Shown here in pieces: positions 13,737-22,066 of a DNA stretch of 38,482 nucleotides. How positions within the stretch are numbered: position 1 is the stretch's first letter; every line of letters starts with the position of its first letter. Position numbers and translations under genes: made by a program. Source of the stretch: Gemmiger_A avium (GTDB lineage: Bacteria; Bacillota; Clostridia; Oscillospirales; Ruminococcaceae); contig DXFE01000022.1 of assembly GCA_019114585.1 (NCBI GenBank), forward strand, positions 1 through 38,482, read 5' to 3'. The notes beneath the pieces were generated by a model. The model saw only the letters and a program-made list of their open reading frames with translations. It made no database searches and had not been told where the DNA came from.

Positions 13737-15062
13737 TTACGACCCCGCGGCCTCCCCGGCGGAAGCCCGGCGCAGCAGCCAGAGCGCCGCCGCGCCGATC
13801 ACCACCGCGGTGGCGGGGTAAGCGGCCCATACCCCCTGCAGGCCCAGGCCGGTGAGCGGCAGCAGGAACAGGAAGATAGGCTGCACCACCAGCGGTTCCC
13901 CGTAGGCCAGCAGGGACGCGGCCCGGGCCTGGCCCACCGCGCAGAAATAGCTGCAGGAGAACCGGGCCAGCCCCACCAGCGGAAAACTGACCACCAGATA
14001 CCACAGCGCCTGTGCCGCGGCGGGGATGGTGGCCTCCCCCGCGCCGAACAGCACCGGCAGCATCTCCCGCCCGGCAAAGCAGAGCAGGCTGCACGCCGCG
14101 CCCGCCGCCAGCACCGTGGCCAGCCCCTTGCGGCGCAGATGCACCAGGGCGGTGTGATCCCTGGCGCCGTTGGCGTAGCTGATCAGGGGCTGGGCGCCGT
14201 CGCCCACGCCGGTCATCAGCGGCAGGAAGCTGCCGGTCACATAGCTCAGGATGGCGTACACCGCCACCGCGCCGGTGCCGCCGTACCGCTGGGCCTGAAT
14301 GTTGTTGAGCAGCAGCACGATGCTGGTGGACACCGACAGCCCGAAAGGCGAAGCCCCCAGCCGGATGATCTGCCGCAGCAGCATCCCCCGGGGCCGCAGA
14401 TCGGCGGGACGGGGGGCGGCGGTGCGGCCGGTAAGCACCAGCGGCAGGGCCACCGCCACGCAGCCGCCCTGGGCGGCCATGGTGGCCACCGCGGCGCCCC
14501 ACAGTCCCCACTGGAACCGTTCAATGAACAGCCAGTCCAGAAAGATGTTGGCCACAAGCCCCAGAATCATCACCGCCATGGCGGTCATGGAGCGGCCGGT
14601 GCCCCGCAGCAGGGGTACCAGACCGTTGGCAAAAATCTGGGTAAAGGCCAGCGCGCTGACCACCCGCAGGTATTCGCAGGCCAGCGGCATCAGGCTTTCG
14701 TCCGCGCCCATCCAGGGCAGCAGGTAGGGATGAGCAAAGTAAAAGACCAGGCTGATCACCACCGAGGCGGCGGCCAGGGCGGTCAGGGTGTTGCCCACCG
14801 CCCGGCGGGCGGCGGCCTCGTCCCCGGCGCCCAGGGCGGTGGCGGCGCAGACCGAGCCGCCTACCCCCAGCGCCAGACCCACCGCCAGCAGCACCTGCAC
14901 CAGCGGCCAGGCCACGTTGATGGCGGCCAGGCCCGCGTCGCCCATGTTGCGGCCGATGAAAAAGCCGTCCACTACCACAAAAAAGCCGCAGAGCAGCTGG
15001 CTGGCCATACTGGGCAGCACAAACCGGAAAAATTGCCGCTCCAGCGGCTGATCCTGTCGCAT
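13737..15062 (-). CDS. MATE family efflux transporter
   Basis: A 441-residue inner membrane protein with about 12 hydrophobic segments in two homologous halves, the MATE layout. Typical motifs are LPSMASQLLCGFFVVVDGFFIGR at the N-terminus and GVGDGAQPLISYANGA at the start of the second half. MATE proteins export cationic drugs or metabolites by Na+ or H+ antiport. The ATG at 15060-15062 follows AAAGGAGG with ideal spacing. A structured leader of about 280 bases lies upstream (15063-15345), so expression is probably controlled by RNA structure. The substrate cannot be deduced. Confidence 0.9.
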   Translation of the reverse strand: MRQDQPLERQFFRFVLPSMASQLLCGFFVVVDGFFIGRNMGDAGLAAINVAWPLVQVLLAVGLALGVGGSVCAATALGAGDEAAARRAVGNTLTALAAASVVISLVFYFAHPYLLPWMGADESLMPLACEYLRVVSALAFTQIFANGLVPLLRGTGRSMTAMAVMILGLVANIFLDWLFIERFQWGLWGAAVATMAAQGGCVAVALPLVLTGRTAAPRPADLRPRGMLLRQIIRLGASPFGLSVSTSIVLLLNNIQAQRYGGTGAVAVYAILSYVTGSFLPLMTGVGDGAQPLISYANGARDHTALVHLRRKGLATVLAAGAACSLLCFAGREMLPVLFGAGEATIPAAAQALWYLVVSFPLVGLARFSCSYFCAVGQARAASLLAYGEPLVVQPIFLFLLPLTGLGLQGVWAAYPATAVVIGAAALWLLRRASAGEAAGS

Positions 15063-15238
15063 GGTATACCTCCTTTAAAAGCCAATATGGGGGTGCGTGG
15101 GCTGCGGGCGCAACAAGGATGCGCCCGCTCTGCTTTGCAGACCGCCCTGCCGGTCCAAGGCCACATCGTGGCCTTGGCCGCTTCGCGGGCCCGGCCCCCA
15201 TGCCCCCATTCTGCGGACGAAATATCGTCCGCGGGAAT
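15063..15238 (-). other. Hairpin-rich second half of the MATE leader
   Basis: On the minus strand, after the leader terminator, come several strong hairpins. CATTC-CC-GCGGACGA closes with TTCGTCCGC-A-GAATG (about 15208-15237). Next is GGCCAAGGCCAC-GAT-GTGGCCTTGG (about 15155-15180), and then GCGGGCGCA-TCCTTGT-TGCGCCCGC (about 15100-15126). No gene is supported here. It may be a structured 5' UTR or an inserted repeat element. Confidence 0.5.
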
Positions 15239-15291
15239 GAAATATAAACAAAAGCATCCTCCGGCGGGACATCAATACCGTCGGGGGATGC
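15239..15291 (-). terminator. Intrinsic terminator within the MATE leader
   Basis: GCATCC (minus strand, complementary to 15286-15291) pairs with GGATGC (15254-15259). Inner pairs are CCG/CGG and CGG/CCG. The stem is followed by TTTTGTTTATATTT. It lies about 55-90 bases after the predicted transcription start, upstream of the MATE start codon, so it should abort transcription unless regulated. Confidence 0.6.
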
Positions 15292-15348
15292 CTGTTCCGC
15301 CCACCGGGGGCGGGGCGCGGAGAAATCCGCGCGGATGTCGTTCACAGG
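15291..15348 (-). ncRNA. Candidate riboswitch-like three-way junction in the MATE leader
   Basis: At the predicted 5' end of the transcript, CCTGT (15344-15348) pairs with ACAGG (15291-15295). It encloses hairpin GCGCGGA-TTTC-TCCGCGC (15315-15332) and hairpin CCGCCC-CCGGT-GGGCGG (15297-15313). An unpaired GAACGACATCC segment joins the closing stem to the first hairpin. A terminator follows at once. MATE genes are known targets of guanidine riboswitches, but I could not match a known consensus. The ligand is unknown. Confidence 0.45.
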
Positions 15349-15351
15349 TTT

Positions 15352-15380
15352 AGTATAGCATACCCGTTTTTTGCCGTAAA
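15352..15380 (-). promoter_or_regulatory. Promoter of the MATE gene and leader
   Basis: On the minus strand TTTACG (15375-15380), 17 bases, TATACT (15352-15357). Predicted start is near 15345, just ahead of the CCTGT arm. Confidence 0.65.
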
Positions 15381-15391
15381 CCCCCGCCCAT

Positions 15392-15435
15392 AAAAAAGGC
15401 CCGCGCCGAAGGTCGAACCGTTTCGCGCGGGCCTT
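15392..15435 (-). terminator. Terminator of the purine operon
   Basis: Stem AAGGCCCGCGC (15396-15406) with GCGCGGGCCTT (15425-15435) and a large loop containing a small inner hairpin; the minus strand continues TTTTTT. It lies 80 bases past the purB stop. Confidence 0.78.
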
Positions 15436-15453
15436 GCTTATTCTTTACCCTGA

Positions 15454-15504
15454 GGGCCAATGTATTGGCCCGACAGATGGGGGGCTGGGGGACTGGTCCC
15501 CCAG
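15454..15504. repeat. Two further hairpins 3' of purB
   Basis: GGGCCAAT-GT-ATTGGCCC (15454-15471) and CTGGGGGAC-TG-GTCCCCCAG (15485-15504) are perfect inverted repeats between the purB stop and the operon terminator. They lack T-tracts and may protect the mRNA 3' end. Confidence 0.5.
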
Positions 15505-15514
15505 ATTGGCTGTA

Positions 15515-16948
15515 TTACACGCTGAGCTCCGCGTTCTGCCCCACGCAGTCGGGGTTGGCGGCCAGCACCGGGCGGATCACCTCGTCCAGGTAATGGCGCA
15601 CCTGGGCGGGGGCCAGGCCGGTGAAATGCTCCGGCTGCAGCACCGCCTCGATATCGGCGCGTTCCAGGCCGAAGGCCGGGTCGGCCACCACCCGGTCGAT
15701 CAGGTCGTTGGGCAGGCCCTGCTCCTTGACGCAGGCCGCCGCCGCCACCGAATGCTGACGCAGCCGCTCGTGCAGCTCCTGCCGGTCGCCGCCCTTCTTC
15801 ACCGCCTGCATCATGATGTTCTCGGTAGCCATGAAGGGCAGTTCCGCCATCACGCGGGCACGGATCACCTTCGGATATACCACCAGCCCGTTGCAGACGT
15901 TCAGCAGAATGTTCAGGATCGCGTCCGCCGCCAAAAAGCCTTCCGCCATGGCGATCCGCTTGTTGGCGGAATCGTCCAGCGTGCGCTCAAACCACTGGGT
16001 ACCCGCGGTGAAAGCCGGATTCAGCACGTCCACCATCAGATACCGGGCCAGGGCGCAGATACGCTCGGCACGCATGGGATTGCGCTTGTAGGGCATGGCG
16101 GAAGACCCGATCTGATGCTTCTCAAACGGCTCCTCCATCTCCTTGAAGTTGGCCAGCAGGCGCAGGTCGGTGGCAAACTTCATCGCGCTGGAGGCAAGCC
16201 CCGCCAGGGCGTTCAGCACCATGGTGTCCACCTTGCGGCTGTAGGTCTGGCCGGATACCGGCACCACCTTGTCAAAGCCCAGCGCGGCGGCGATGTCCGC
16301 CTCCACGGCGCGGATTTTCTGCTCGTCGCCCTCAAACAGCTCCACAAAGCTGGCCTGGGTGCCGGTGGTGCCCTTGGAACCCAGCAGCGCCAGGCTGGCG
16401 ATCCGGTGGTCGATCTCCTCCAGATCCATGTACAGCTCGTTCATCCACAGGGTAGCCCGCTTGCCCACGGTGGTCAGCTGGGCGGGCTGGCAATGGGTGT
16501 AGGCAAGACAGGGCATATCCTTGTACTTGTCGGCAAAATCCGCCAGCAGCGCCAGCACGCCGATCAGCTTCTTGCGCACCAGCTGCAGACCTTCCCGCAT
16601 CACCAGCACGTCGGTGTTGTCGCCCACGTAGCAGCTGGTGGCACCCAGATGAATGATGCCCTTGGCCTCCGGGCACTGCAGCCCGTAGGCGTAGACGTGG
16701 CTCATCACATCGTGGCGGCATTCCTTCTCCCGGCGGATGGCGTCCTCGTAGTTGATGTCGTCGGCATGGGCCTCCAGCTCGGCGATCTGCTCGTCGGTGA
16801 TGGGCAGACCCTGCTTCTGTTCGGCCTTCGCCAGCGCGATCCACAGACGCCGCCAGGTGCGGAACTTGTTGTCCTCCGAGAAGATGTACTGCATCTCATC
16901 CGAGGCGTAGCGGGTGGAAAACGGCGAAATATAACGGTCATGGGACAT
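15515..16948 (-). CDS. purB: Adenylosuccinate lyase
   Basis: A 477-residue enzyme of the fumarase/aspartase superfamily. It cleaves SAICAR to AICAR plus fumarate, and adenylosuccinate to AMP plus fumarate, so it serves both the IMP and AMP branches. The superfamily signature SSAMPYKRNP is at about residues 287-296. The general acid/base region with TTGTQASF and the N-terminal IHLGATSCYVGDN (about 100-112) are present. The ATG at 16946-16948 follows AAAGGGG at a slightly long distance. It is the last gene of the operon, 26 bases after purLQ. Confidence 0.95.
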   Translation of the reverse strand: MSHDRYISPFSTRYASDEMQYIFSEDNKFRTWRRLWIALAKAEQKQGLPITDEQIAELEAHADDINYEDAIRREKECRHDVMSHVYAYGLQCPEAKGIIHLGATSCYVGDNTDVLVMREGLQLVRKKLIGVLALLADFADKYKDMPCLAYTHCQPAQLTTVGKRATLWMNELYMDLEEIDHRIASLALLGSKGTTGTQASFVELFEGDEQKIRAVEADIAAALGFDKVVPVSGQTYSRKVDTMVLNALAGLASSAMKFATDLRLLANFKEMEEPFEKHQIGSSAMPYKRNPMRAERICALARYLMVDVLNPAFTAGTQWFERTLDDSANKRIAMAEGFLAADAILNILLNVCNGLVVYPKVIRARVMAELPFMATENIMMQAVKKGGDRQELHERLRQHSVAAAACVKEQGLPNDLIDRVVADPAFGLERADIEAVLQPEHFTGLAPAQVRHYLDEVIRPVLAANPDCVGQNAELSV

Positions 16949-16974
16949 AGGTTTTGTGTTCCCCTTTCTTGGTT

Positions 16975-19900
16975 TTACAGCGCGAAGTAGGCCACGCCGC
17001 CCTCAAACAGCGGCTGCCAGGTGTCGCCCGGCACGTTCTTGTACAGGTTTACGCCCCGGCGCTCGGTGTGGCCCATCTTGCCCAGCACCCGGCCGTCCGG
17101 GCTGGTGATGCCCTCGATGGCCCAGGCGCTGCCGTTGGGATTGTACCGCAGATCCATGCTGGGCACGCCCTCCGGCGTGGTGTACTGGGTGGCGATCTGA
17201 CCGGCGGCTGCGAGCTGCTGCAGCAGTTCCGGGCTGGCCACAAACCGGCCCTCGCCGTGGCTGATGGCGATGGTGTGCCGCGCGCCCGGCTCGCACTTGG
17301 ACAGCCAGGGCGACAGGGTGGAGGCCACGCGGGTGGTCACCAGCATGCTCTGGTGCCGGTGCAGGGTGTTGAAGGTCAGGGTGGGGCAGTCCGCGTCGAT
17401 GGGCCGGATCTCGCCGTAGGGCACAAGACCCAGCTTGATCAGCGCCTGGAACCCGTTGCAGATGCCCAGCATCAGGCCGTCCCGCTCTTTCAGCAGCCGG
17501 TGCACCGCTTCGGTGACCGCCGGCGCCCGGAAGAAGGCGGTGATGAACTTGGCGCTGCCGTCCGGCTCGTCGCCGCCGGAGAAACCGCCCGGCAGCATCA
17601 CGATCTGGCTGCCGTCGATGGCCTTGACCAGCGCCTCGCAGCTTTCGGCCACGGCGGCGGGGGTCAGGTTGTTGATGACCAGCACCTGCGGATCGGCCCC
17701 CGCCTGACGGAACGCCCGGGCGGTGTCGTACTCGCAGTTGGTGCCCGGGAATACGGGGATAATGACCTTGGGCCGTGCCACGCCGATCTTCGGCGCGCGG
17801 CGGCTTTCCGGCTTGTAGTCGATGACCGGGGCCTCGCCGGGGTTTGTGCCCCGGTAGGGCATCACCGGCTCCAGCTTGCCTTCCCAGACCTCCTGCACGG
17901 CGGCCAGATCCACCAGTTCGTTCTTGGTGCGGAAGGTGTAGTCCCCGGTGGTTACGCCCAGCACCGCGCCCAGCGGCTGCTCGTCCTCCATCTCCAGCAC
18001 GAAGCTGCCGTAGGCCGGGCGGAACAGGCTGTCCACATCCACGCCGGTGGACAGGGCAAAGCCGATGCGGTTGCCCAGACCCATCTTGAACAGGCACTCG
18101 GCCACGCAGCCGTAGCCCGGGGTGGCGCAGGCCAGCACCTTGCCGGAGGCGATCAGCCCCTGCACGATGGCGTACAGGGCTTTCAGGCTGTCCGCGTCGG
18201 GCACAAGGCCGTTGTATTTGGGCTGCAGCAGCATCACCTTGCTGCCGGGCAGCTTGAATTCAGGGCTGATGATGCGGCGGGTGTCCCCGATGGCGGCGGC
18301 AAAGCTTACCAGCGTGGGGGGCACGTCCAGCTTTTCAAAGCTGCCGGACATGCTGTCCTTGCCGCCGATGGCCGCGAGACCCAGATCCATCTGGGCATCC
18401 AGCGCGCCCAGCAGGGCGGCCAGCGGCTTGCCCCAGCGGGTGGGCTCTGCGCCCAGACGCTCGAAGTATTCCTGGAAGGTCAGGTAGGCGGCCTGATGGT
18501 CAAAACCGGTGGCCACCAGACGGCTCACGCTCTCCACCACCGACAGATAGGCGCCCCGGTAGGGATCCTGCTCCATCAGGTAGGGGTTGAAGCCCCAGGC
18601 CATGCCGCTGCAGGTGGTGGTCTCCCCGTCCACCGGCAGCTTGGCCACCATGGCCTGCGCCGGGGTCAGCTGGGTGCGGCCGCCGAAGGGCATCAGCACG
18701 GTGGCCGCGCCGATGGTGGAGTCAAACCGCTCGGAGAGGCCCTTCTTGCTGCAGACGTTCAGATCGCCGGCCAGCGCCTTGAACCGCTCGCTCAGGGTAT
18801 TCCCCTGCCAGCTGCGGGCGTACTGGCCCGCCGCCGTCACATGGGCCGCGGCGTGCTTCTCCGCACCGTTGGAGTTCAAAAACTCCCGGCTGATGTCCAC
18901 GATGGTGGCGCCGTTCCAGGTCATGGTCAGGCGGGGGGCTTCGGTGACGGTGGCCACCACGGTGGCTTCCAGGTTCTCGCCGTTGGCCAGCCGGATGAAT
19001 TCCTCCACATCGCCCGGGGCCAGCACCACGGCCATGCGCTCCTGGCTTTCGGAGATGGCCAGCTCGGTGCCGTCCAGACCGTCGTACTTGCGGGGCACCG
19101 CGTTCAGGTCGATGGCCAGGCCGTCGGCCAGCTCGCCGATGGCCACGCTCACGCCGCCCGCGCCGAAGTCATTGCAGCGCTTGATCAGGCGGGTGGCCCG
19201 GGGATCCCGGAACAGCCGCTGCAGCTTGCGCTCCACCGGGGCGTTGCCCTTCTGCACCTCAGCGCCGCAGGTTTCCAGGCTTTCCAGCTTGTGGGCCTTG
19301 CTGGAACCGGTGGCGCCGCCGCAGCCGTCACGGCCGGTGCGGCCGCCCAGCAGCACCACGATGTCGCCGGGGGCGGGCACCTCGCGGCGCACATTGGCCG
19401 CCGGGGCCGCGCCCACCACCGCGCCGATCTCCAGGCGCTTGGCCACATAGCCCGGGTGGTACAGCTCATCCACCTGGCCGGTGGCCAGGCCGATCTGGTT
19501 GCCGTAGCTGGAATAGCCCGCCGCCGCGGTGGTCACCAGCTTGCGCTGGGGCAGCTTGCCGGGCAGGGTCTCGCTCACCGGTACCAGCGGGTCGCCCGCG
19601 CCGGTCACACGCATGGCCTGGTACACATAGCTGCGGCCGGACAGCGGATCCCGGATGGCGCCGCCGATGCAGGTGGCCGCGCCGCCGAAGGGCTCGATCT
19701 CGGTGGGATGGTTGTGGGTCTCGTTCTTGAACAGGAACAGCCATTCCTGCTCTTCCCCGTCCACGTCACAGGTGATCTTGACGGTGCAGGCGTTGATCTC
19801 GTCGGATTCGTCCAGATTCTTCAGGATGCCCCGCTTCTTCAGCGCCTTGGCCCCGATGGTGGCCAGGTCCATCAGGCAGACCGGCTTCGGGGTGCGCCCG

Positions 19901-20667
19901 GCGTATACCTCCGCCCGCAGGTCCTCGTACCGGTCCCAGGCGGCGGCCACGGCGGGCTCGTCAAATTCAGCTTTGTCCAGAATGGTGCCGAAGGTGGTGT
20001 GGCGGCAGTGATCGGACCAGTAGGTGTCGATCATCCGGATCTCGGTGATGGTGGGGTCCCGCTGCTCGCTGCGGAAATACTGCTGGCAGAACGCGATGTC
20101 CCCCTCGTCCATGGCCAGGCCCTTTTCGGCCACAAAGGCCGCCAGACCCGCCTCGTCCAGCTGGTTGAAGCCGGTCAGGGTCTCCACGGTGGTGGGGATG
20201 GGGTACTCCACCGCCAGGGTGTCCTTTTCCTCGAGAGAGGCCAGGCGGGCCTCCACCGGGTTGATAACGTATTTTTCGATGGCGGCCAGCGCCTCGTCGG
20301 TGATGCTGCCGGTCAGCAGGTAGACCCGGGCGGTGCGCACGGCGGGCCGCTCGCCCTGGCTGATCAGCTGGATACACTCGCTGGCGGAATCCGCCCGCTG
20401 GTCAAACTGGCCGGGCAGATACTCCACCGCAAACACCCGGTCGGCGGCGGGCAGGGTATCGTAGGTCACATCCACCGGCGGTTCGCTGAACACGGTGGGC
20501 AGGCAGGCCTCAAACAGTTCCCGGCTGATGCCCTCCACGTCGTACCGGTTCAGCAGCCGCAGGTTTGTCAGGCCCTGGATGCCCACCAGGCCGGTCAGCT
20601 CGTTCAGAAGGCCCTGGGCCTCCCCGTCAAAACCGGGCTTTTTTTCCACATATACGCGATATACCAT
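16975..20667 (-). CDS. purL: Phosphoribosylformylglycinamidine synthase, single-chain PurLQ
   Basis: A 1230-residue single-chain enzyme that converts FGAR, glutamine and ATP to FGAM in the cytoplasm. The N-terminal PurS-like domain occupies about residues 1-150. Two AIRS-like ATP-binding halves follow, with NHPTEIEPFGGAATCIGG and FGAGGVSVAIGELADGL. A class I glutaminase occupies roughly 970-1230, where the nucleophile is C1070 in GICNGFQ. Because the glutaminase is fused, separate purS and purQ genes are not needed and none are seen. The ATG at 20665-20667 follows GGGGGAG. It begins 12 bases after purD. Length is slightly below the roughly 1290-residue enterobacterial form. Confidence 0.94.
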   Translation of the reverse strand: MVYRVYVEKKPGFDGEAQGLLNELTGLVGIQGLTNLRLLNRYDVEGISRELFEACLPTVFSEPPVDVTYDTLPAADRVFAVEYLPGQFDQRADSASECIQLISQGERPAVRTARVYLLTGSITDEALAAIEKYVINPVEARLASLEEKDTLAVEYPIPTTVETLTGFNQLDEAGLAAFVAEKGLAMDEGDIAFCQQYFRSEQRDPTITEIRMIDTYWSDHCRHTTFGTILDKAEFDEPAVAAAWDRYEDLRAEVYAGRTPKPVCLMDLATIGAKALKKRGILKNLDESDEINACTVKITCDVDGEEQEWLFLFKNETHNHPTEIEPFGGAATCIGGAIRDPLSGRSYVYQAMRVTGAGDPLVPVSETLPGKLPQRKLVTTAAAGYSSYGNQIGLATGQVDELYHPGYVAKRLEIGAVVGAAPAANVRREVPAPGDIVVLLGGRTGRDGCGGATGSSKAHKLESLETCGAEVQKGNAPVERKLQRLFRDPRATRLIKRCNDFGAGGVSVAIGELADGLAIDLNAVPRKYDGLDGTELAISESQERMAVVLAPGDVEEFIRLANGENLEATVVATVTEAPRLTMTWNGATIVDISREFLNSNGAEKHAAAHVTAAGQYARSWQGNTLSERFKALAGDLNVCSKKGLSERFDSTIGAATVLMPFGGRTQLTPAQAMVAKLPVDGETTTCSGMAWGFNPYLMEQDPYRGAYLSVVESVSRLVATGFDHQAAYLTFQEYFERLGAEPTRWGKPLAALLGALDAQMDLGLAAIGGKDSMSGSFEKLDVPPTLVSFAAAIGDTRRIISPEFKLPGSKVMLLQPKYNGLVPDADSLKALYAIVQGLIASGKVLACATPGYGCVAECLFKMGLGNRIGFALSTGVDVDSLFRPAYGSFVLEMEDEQPLGAVLGVTTGDYTFRTKNELVDLAAVQEVWEGKLEPVMPYRGTNPGEAPVIDYKPESRRAPKIGVARPKVIIPVFPGTNCEYDTARAFRQAGADPQVLVINNLTPAAVAESCEALVKAIDGSQIVMLPGGFSGGDEPDGSAKFITAFFRAPAVTEAVHRLLKERDGLMLGICNGFQALIKLGLVPYGEIRPIDADCPTLTFNTLHRHQSMLVTTRVASTLSPWLSKCEPGARHTIAISHGEGRFVASPELLQQLAAAGQIATQYTTPEGVPSMDLRYNPNGSAWAIEGITSPDGRVLGKMGHTERRGVNLYKNVPGDTWQPLFEGGVAYFAL

Positions 20668-20679
20668 GGGTACTCCCCC

Positions 20680-21981
20680 TTATTTGTTTTGCTCGGCCAG
20701 GGCGGCAAGGGCCCGGCGGCCGATGTCGGTGCGCTTGTGCGCCCCCTCGAACCGGATGCAGTCGGCGGCGGCGTAGGCTTTGGCCAGCGCCGCGGGCAGG
20801 TCGGCCGCCGTGGCGGTGACGCCCAGCACCCGGCCCCCGGCAGTCACCAGACCGCCGTCCTTGGCCGCGGTGCCCGCGTGGTACACCACCGCGTCGCTCT
20901 GGGCCAGCTGGCCGTTCTCCGCCAGCCCCTCAATGGGCAGGCCCTTGGGGTACTTCTGGGGATAGCCGCCGCTGGCCAGAATCACGCAGGCGGCAGAGCC
21001 CTTGTCAAACTCCACCGGGGTGTCGGCCAGGGTGCCGTTTGTGCAGGCCTGCATGATGGTCAAAAGATCGCTGTGCAGCAACGGCAGCACCACCTGGGTC
21101 TCCGGGTCGCCGAAGCGGCAGTTGTATTCAATCACCCTGGGCCCGTCCGGGGTGAGCATCAGGCCGAAGTACAAACAGCCCTTGAAGGGGCAGCCCTCCG
21201 CCTGCATGGCCCGCACCGTGGGCAGGAAAATCTCCTCCATGCACCGCTCGGCCACCGCCGGGGTGTAGAAGGGGTTCGGGGCGATGGTGCCCATGCCGCC
21301 GGTGTTCAGGCCCTCGTCATTGTCCAGGGCCCGCTTGTGGTCCATGCTGGACACCATGGGCTTGACCGTTTCGCCGTCGCAGAAGGCCAGCACGCTGACC
21401 TCCGGCCCGGTGAGGAATTCCTCCACCACCACCCGGGTGCCGGAGGCGCCGAACACCTTTTCCTCCATCATCTCGTGGAGGGCTTCCCGGGCGGCGGCCT
21501 CGTCGGGGCAGATCAGCACGCCCTTGCCCAGGGCCAGCCCGTCGGCCTTGATGACCACCGGGTACTTGCCCTTTTCCTGGATATAGGCCAGGGCGGCGGC
21601 GGGCTCGGTAAACACCGCGTAATCGGCGGTGGGGATGCCGTACTGCTTCATCAGGTTTTTGCTGAATACCTTGCTGGCCTCGATGCGGGCCGCGGCGGCG
21701 CTGGGGCCAAAGGCCGGGATGCCCGCTTCGGCCAGCCGGTCCACCAACCCCAGGGCCAGCGGATCGTCCGGGGCCACCACCACATAGTCAAAGGCTTCTT
21801 CCTTGGCAAAGGCCGTCATGGCGTCCAGATCGGTGGCGGGAATCGCCCGGCAGACAAAGCCGTCGGCGGCAATGCCGCCGTTGCCCGGCGCGGCCCACAG
21901 CTCGGTGGCCGCGGGGCTTTTGCGCAGCGCGCGCAGGATGGCGTGTTCCCGCCCGCCGCCGCCTACTACGAGAATTTTCAT
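20680..21981 (-). CDS. purD: Phosphoribosylamine-glycine ligase (GAR synthetase)
   Basis: A 433-residue ATP-grasp enzyme joining phosphoribosylamine and glycine to GAR, the second step of purine synthesis. The N-terminus MKILVVGGGGREHAILRAL is diagnostic. Further motifs are FGPSAAAARIEASKVFSK, YPVVIKADGLALGKGV (ATP-grasp) and FYTPAVAERC with MLTPDGPRVIEYNCRFGDPE (metal and nucleotide site). The ATG at 21979-21981 follows AAGGGGGAG. An 85-base gap with a hairpin separates it from purH upstream. Length is typical. Confidence 0.95.
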   Translation of the reverse strand: MKILVVGGGGREHAILRALRKSPAATELWAAPGNGGIAADGFVCRAIPATDLDAMTAFAKEEAFDYVVVAPDDPLALGLVDRLAEAGIPAFGPSAAAARIEASKVFSKNLMKQYGIPTADYAVFTEPAAALAYIQEKGKYPVVIKADGLALGKGVLICPDEAAAREALHEMMEEKVFGASGTRVVVEEFLTGPEVSVLAFCDGETVKPMVSSMDHKRALDNDEGLNTGGMGTIAPNPFYTPAVAERCMEEIFLPTVRAMQAEGCPFKGCLYFGLMLTPDGPRVIEYNCRFGDPETQVVLPLLHSDLLTIMQACTNGTLADTPVEFDKGSAACVILASGGYPQKYPKGLPIEGLAENGQLAQSDAVVYHAGTAAKDGGLVTAGGRVLGVTATAADLPAALAKAYAAADCIRFEGAHKRTDIGRRALAALAEQNK

Positions 21982-22021
21982 AGCGTGAATGCTCCCCCTT
22001 TCCGTTGGGCTGAGAAACCGC

Positions 22022-22059
22022 CAAAGCCCCGGGCGCGAAAACTCGTGCCGGGGCGGCGG
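22022..22059 (-). other. Intercistronic hairpin between purH and purD
   Basis: GCCCCGG (22048-22054, read on minus) pairs with CCGGGGC (22026-22032), with CCGCC/GGCGG just outside. There is no T-tract, so it is more likely an mRNA-stability or processing element than a terminator. Confidence 0.45.
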
Positions 22060-22066
22060 TAGCTGA

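Noticed and set aside
15063..15345. GTG-started ORF through the MATE leader
   Set aside because: No ribosome binding site, and the frame runs into the out-of-frame MATE gene; the region is better explained as structured RNA.
16954..22062. Very long plus-strand open frame of about 1700 codons opposite purB, purLQ and purD
   Set aside because: It is a GC-rich antisense frame: composition is His/Gly/Gln-rich low complexity, there is no family similarity, and it covers well-recognised genes on the other strand.
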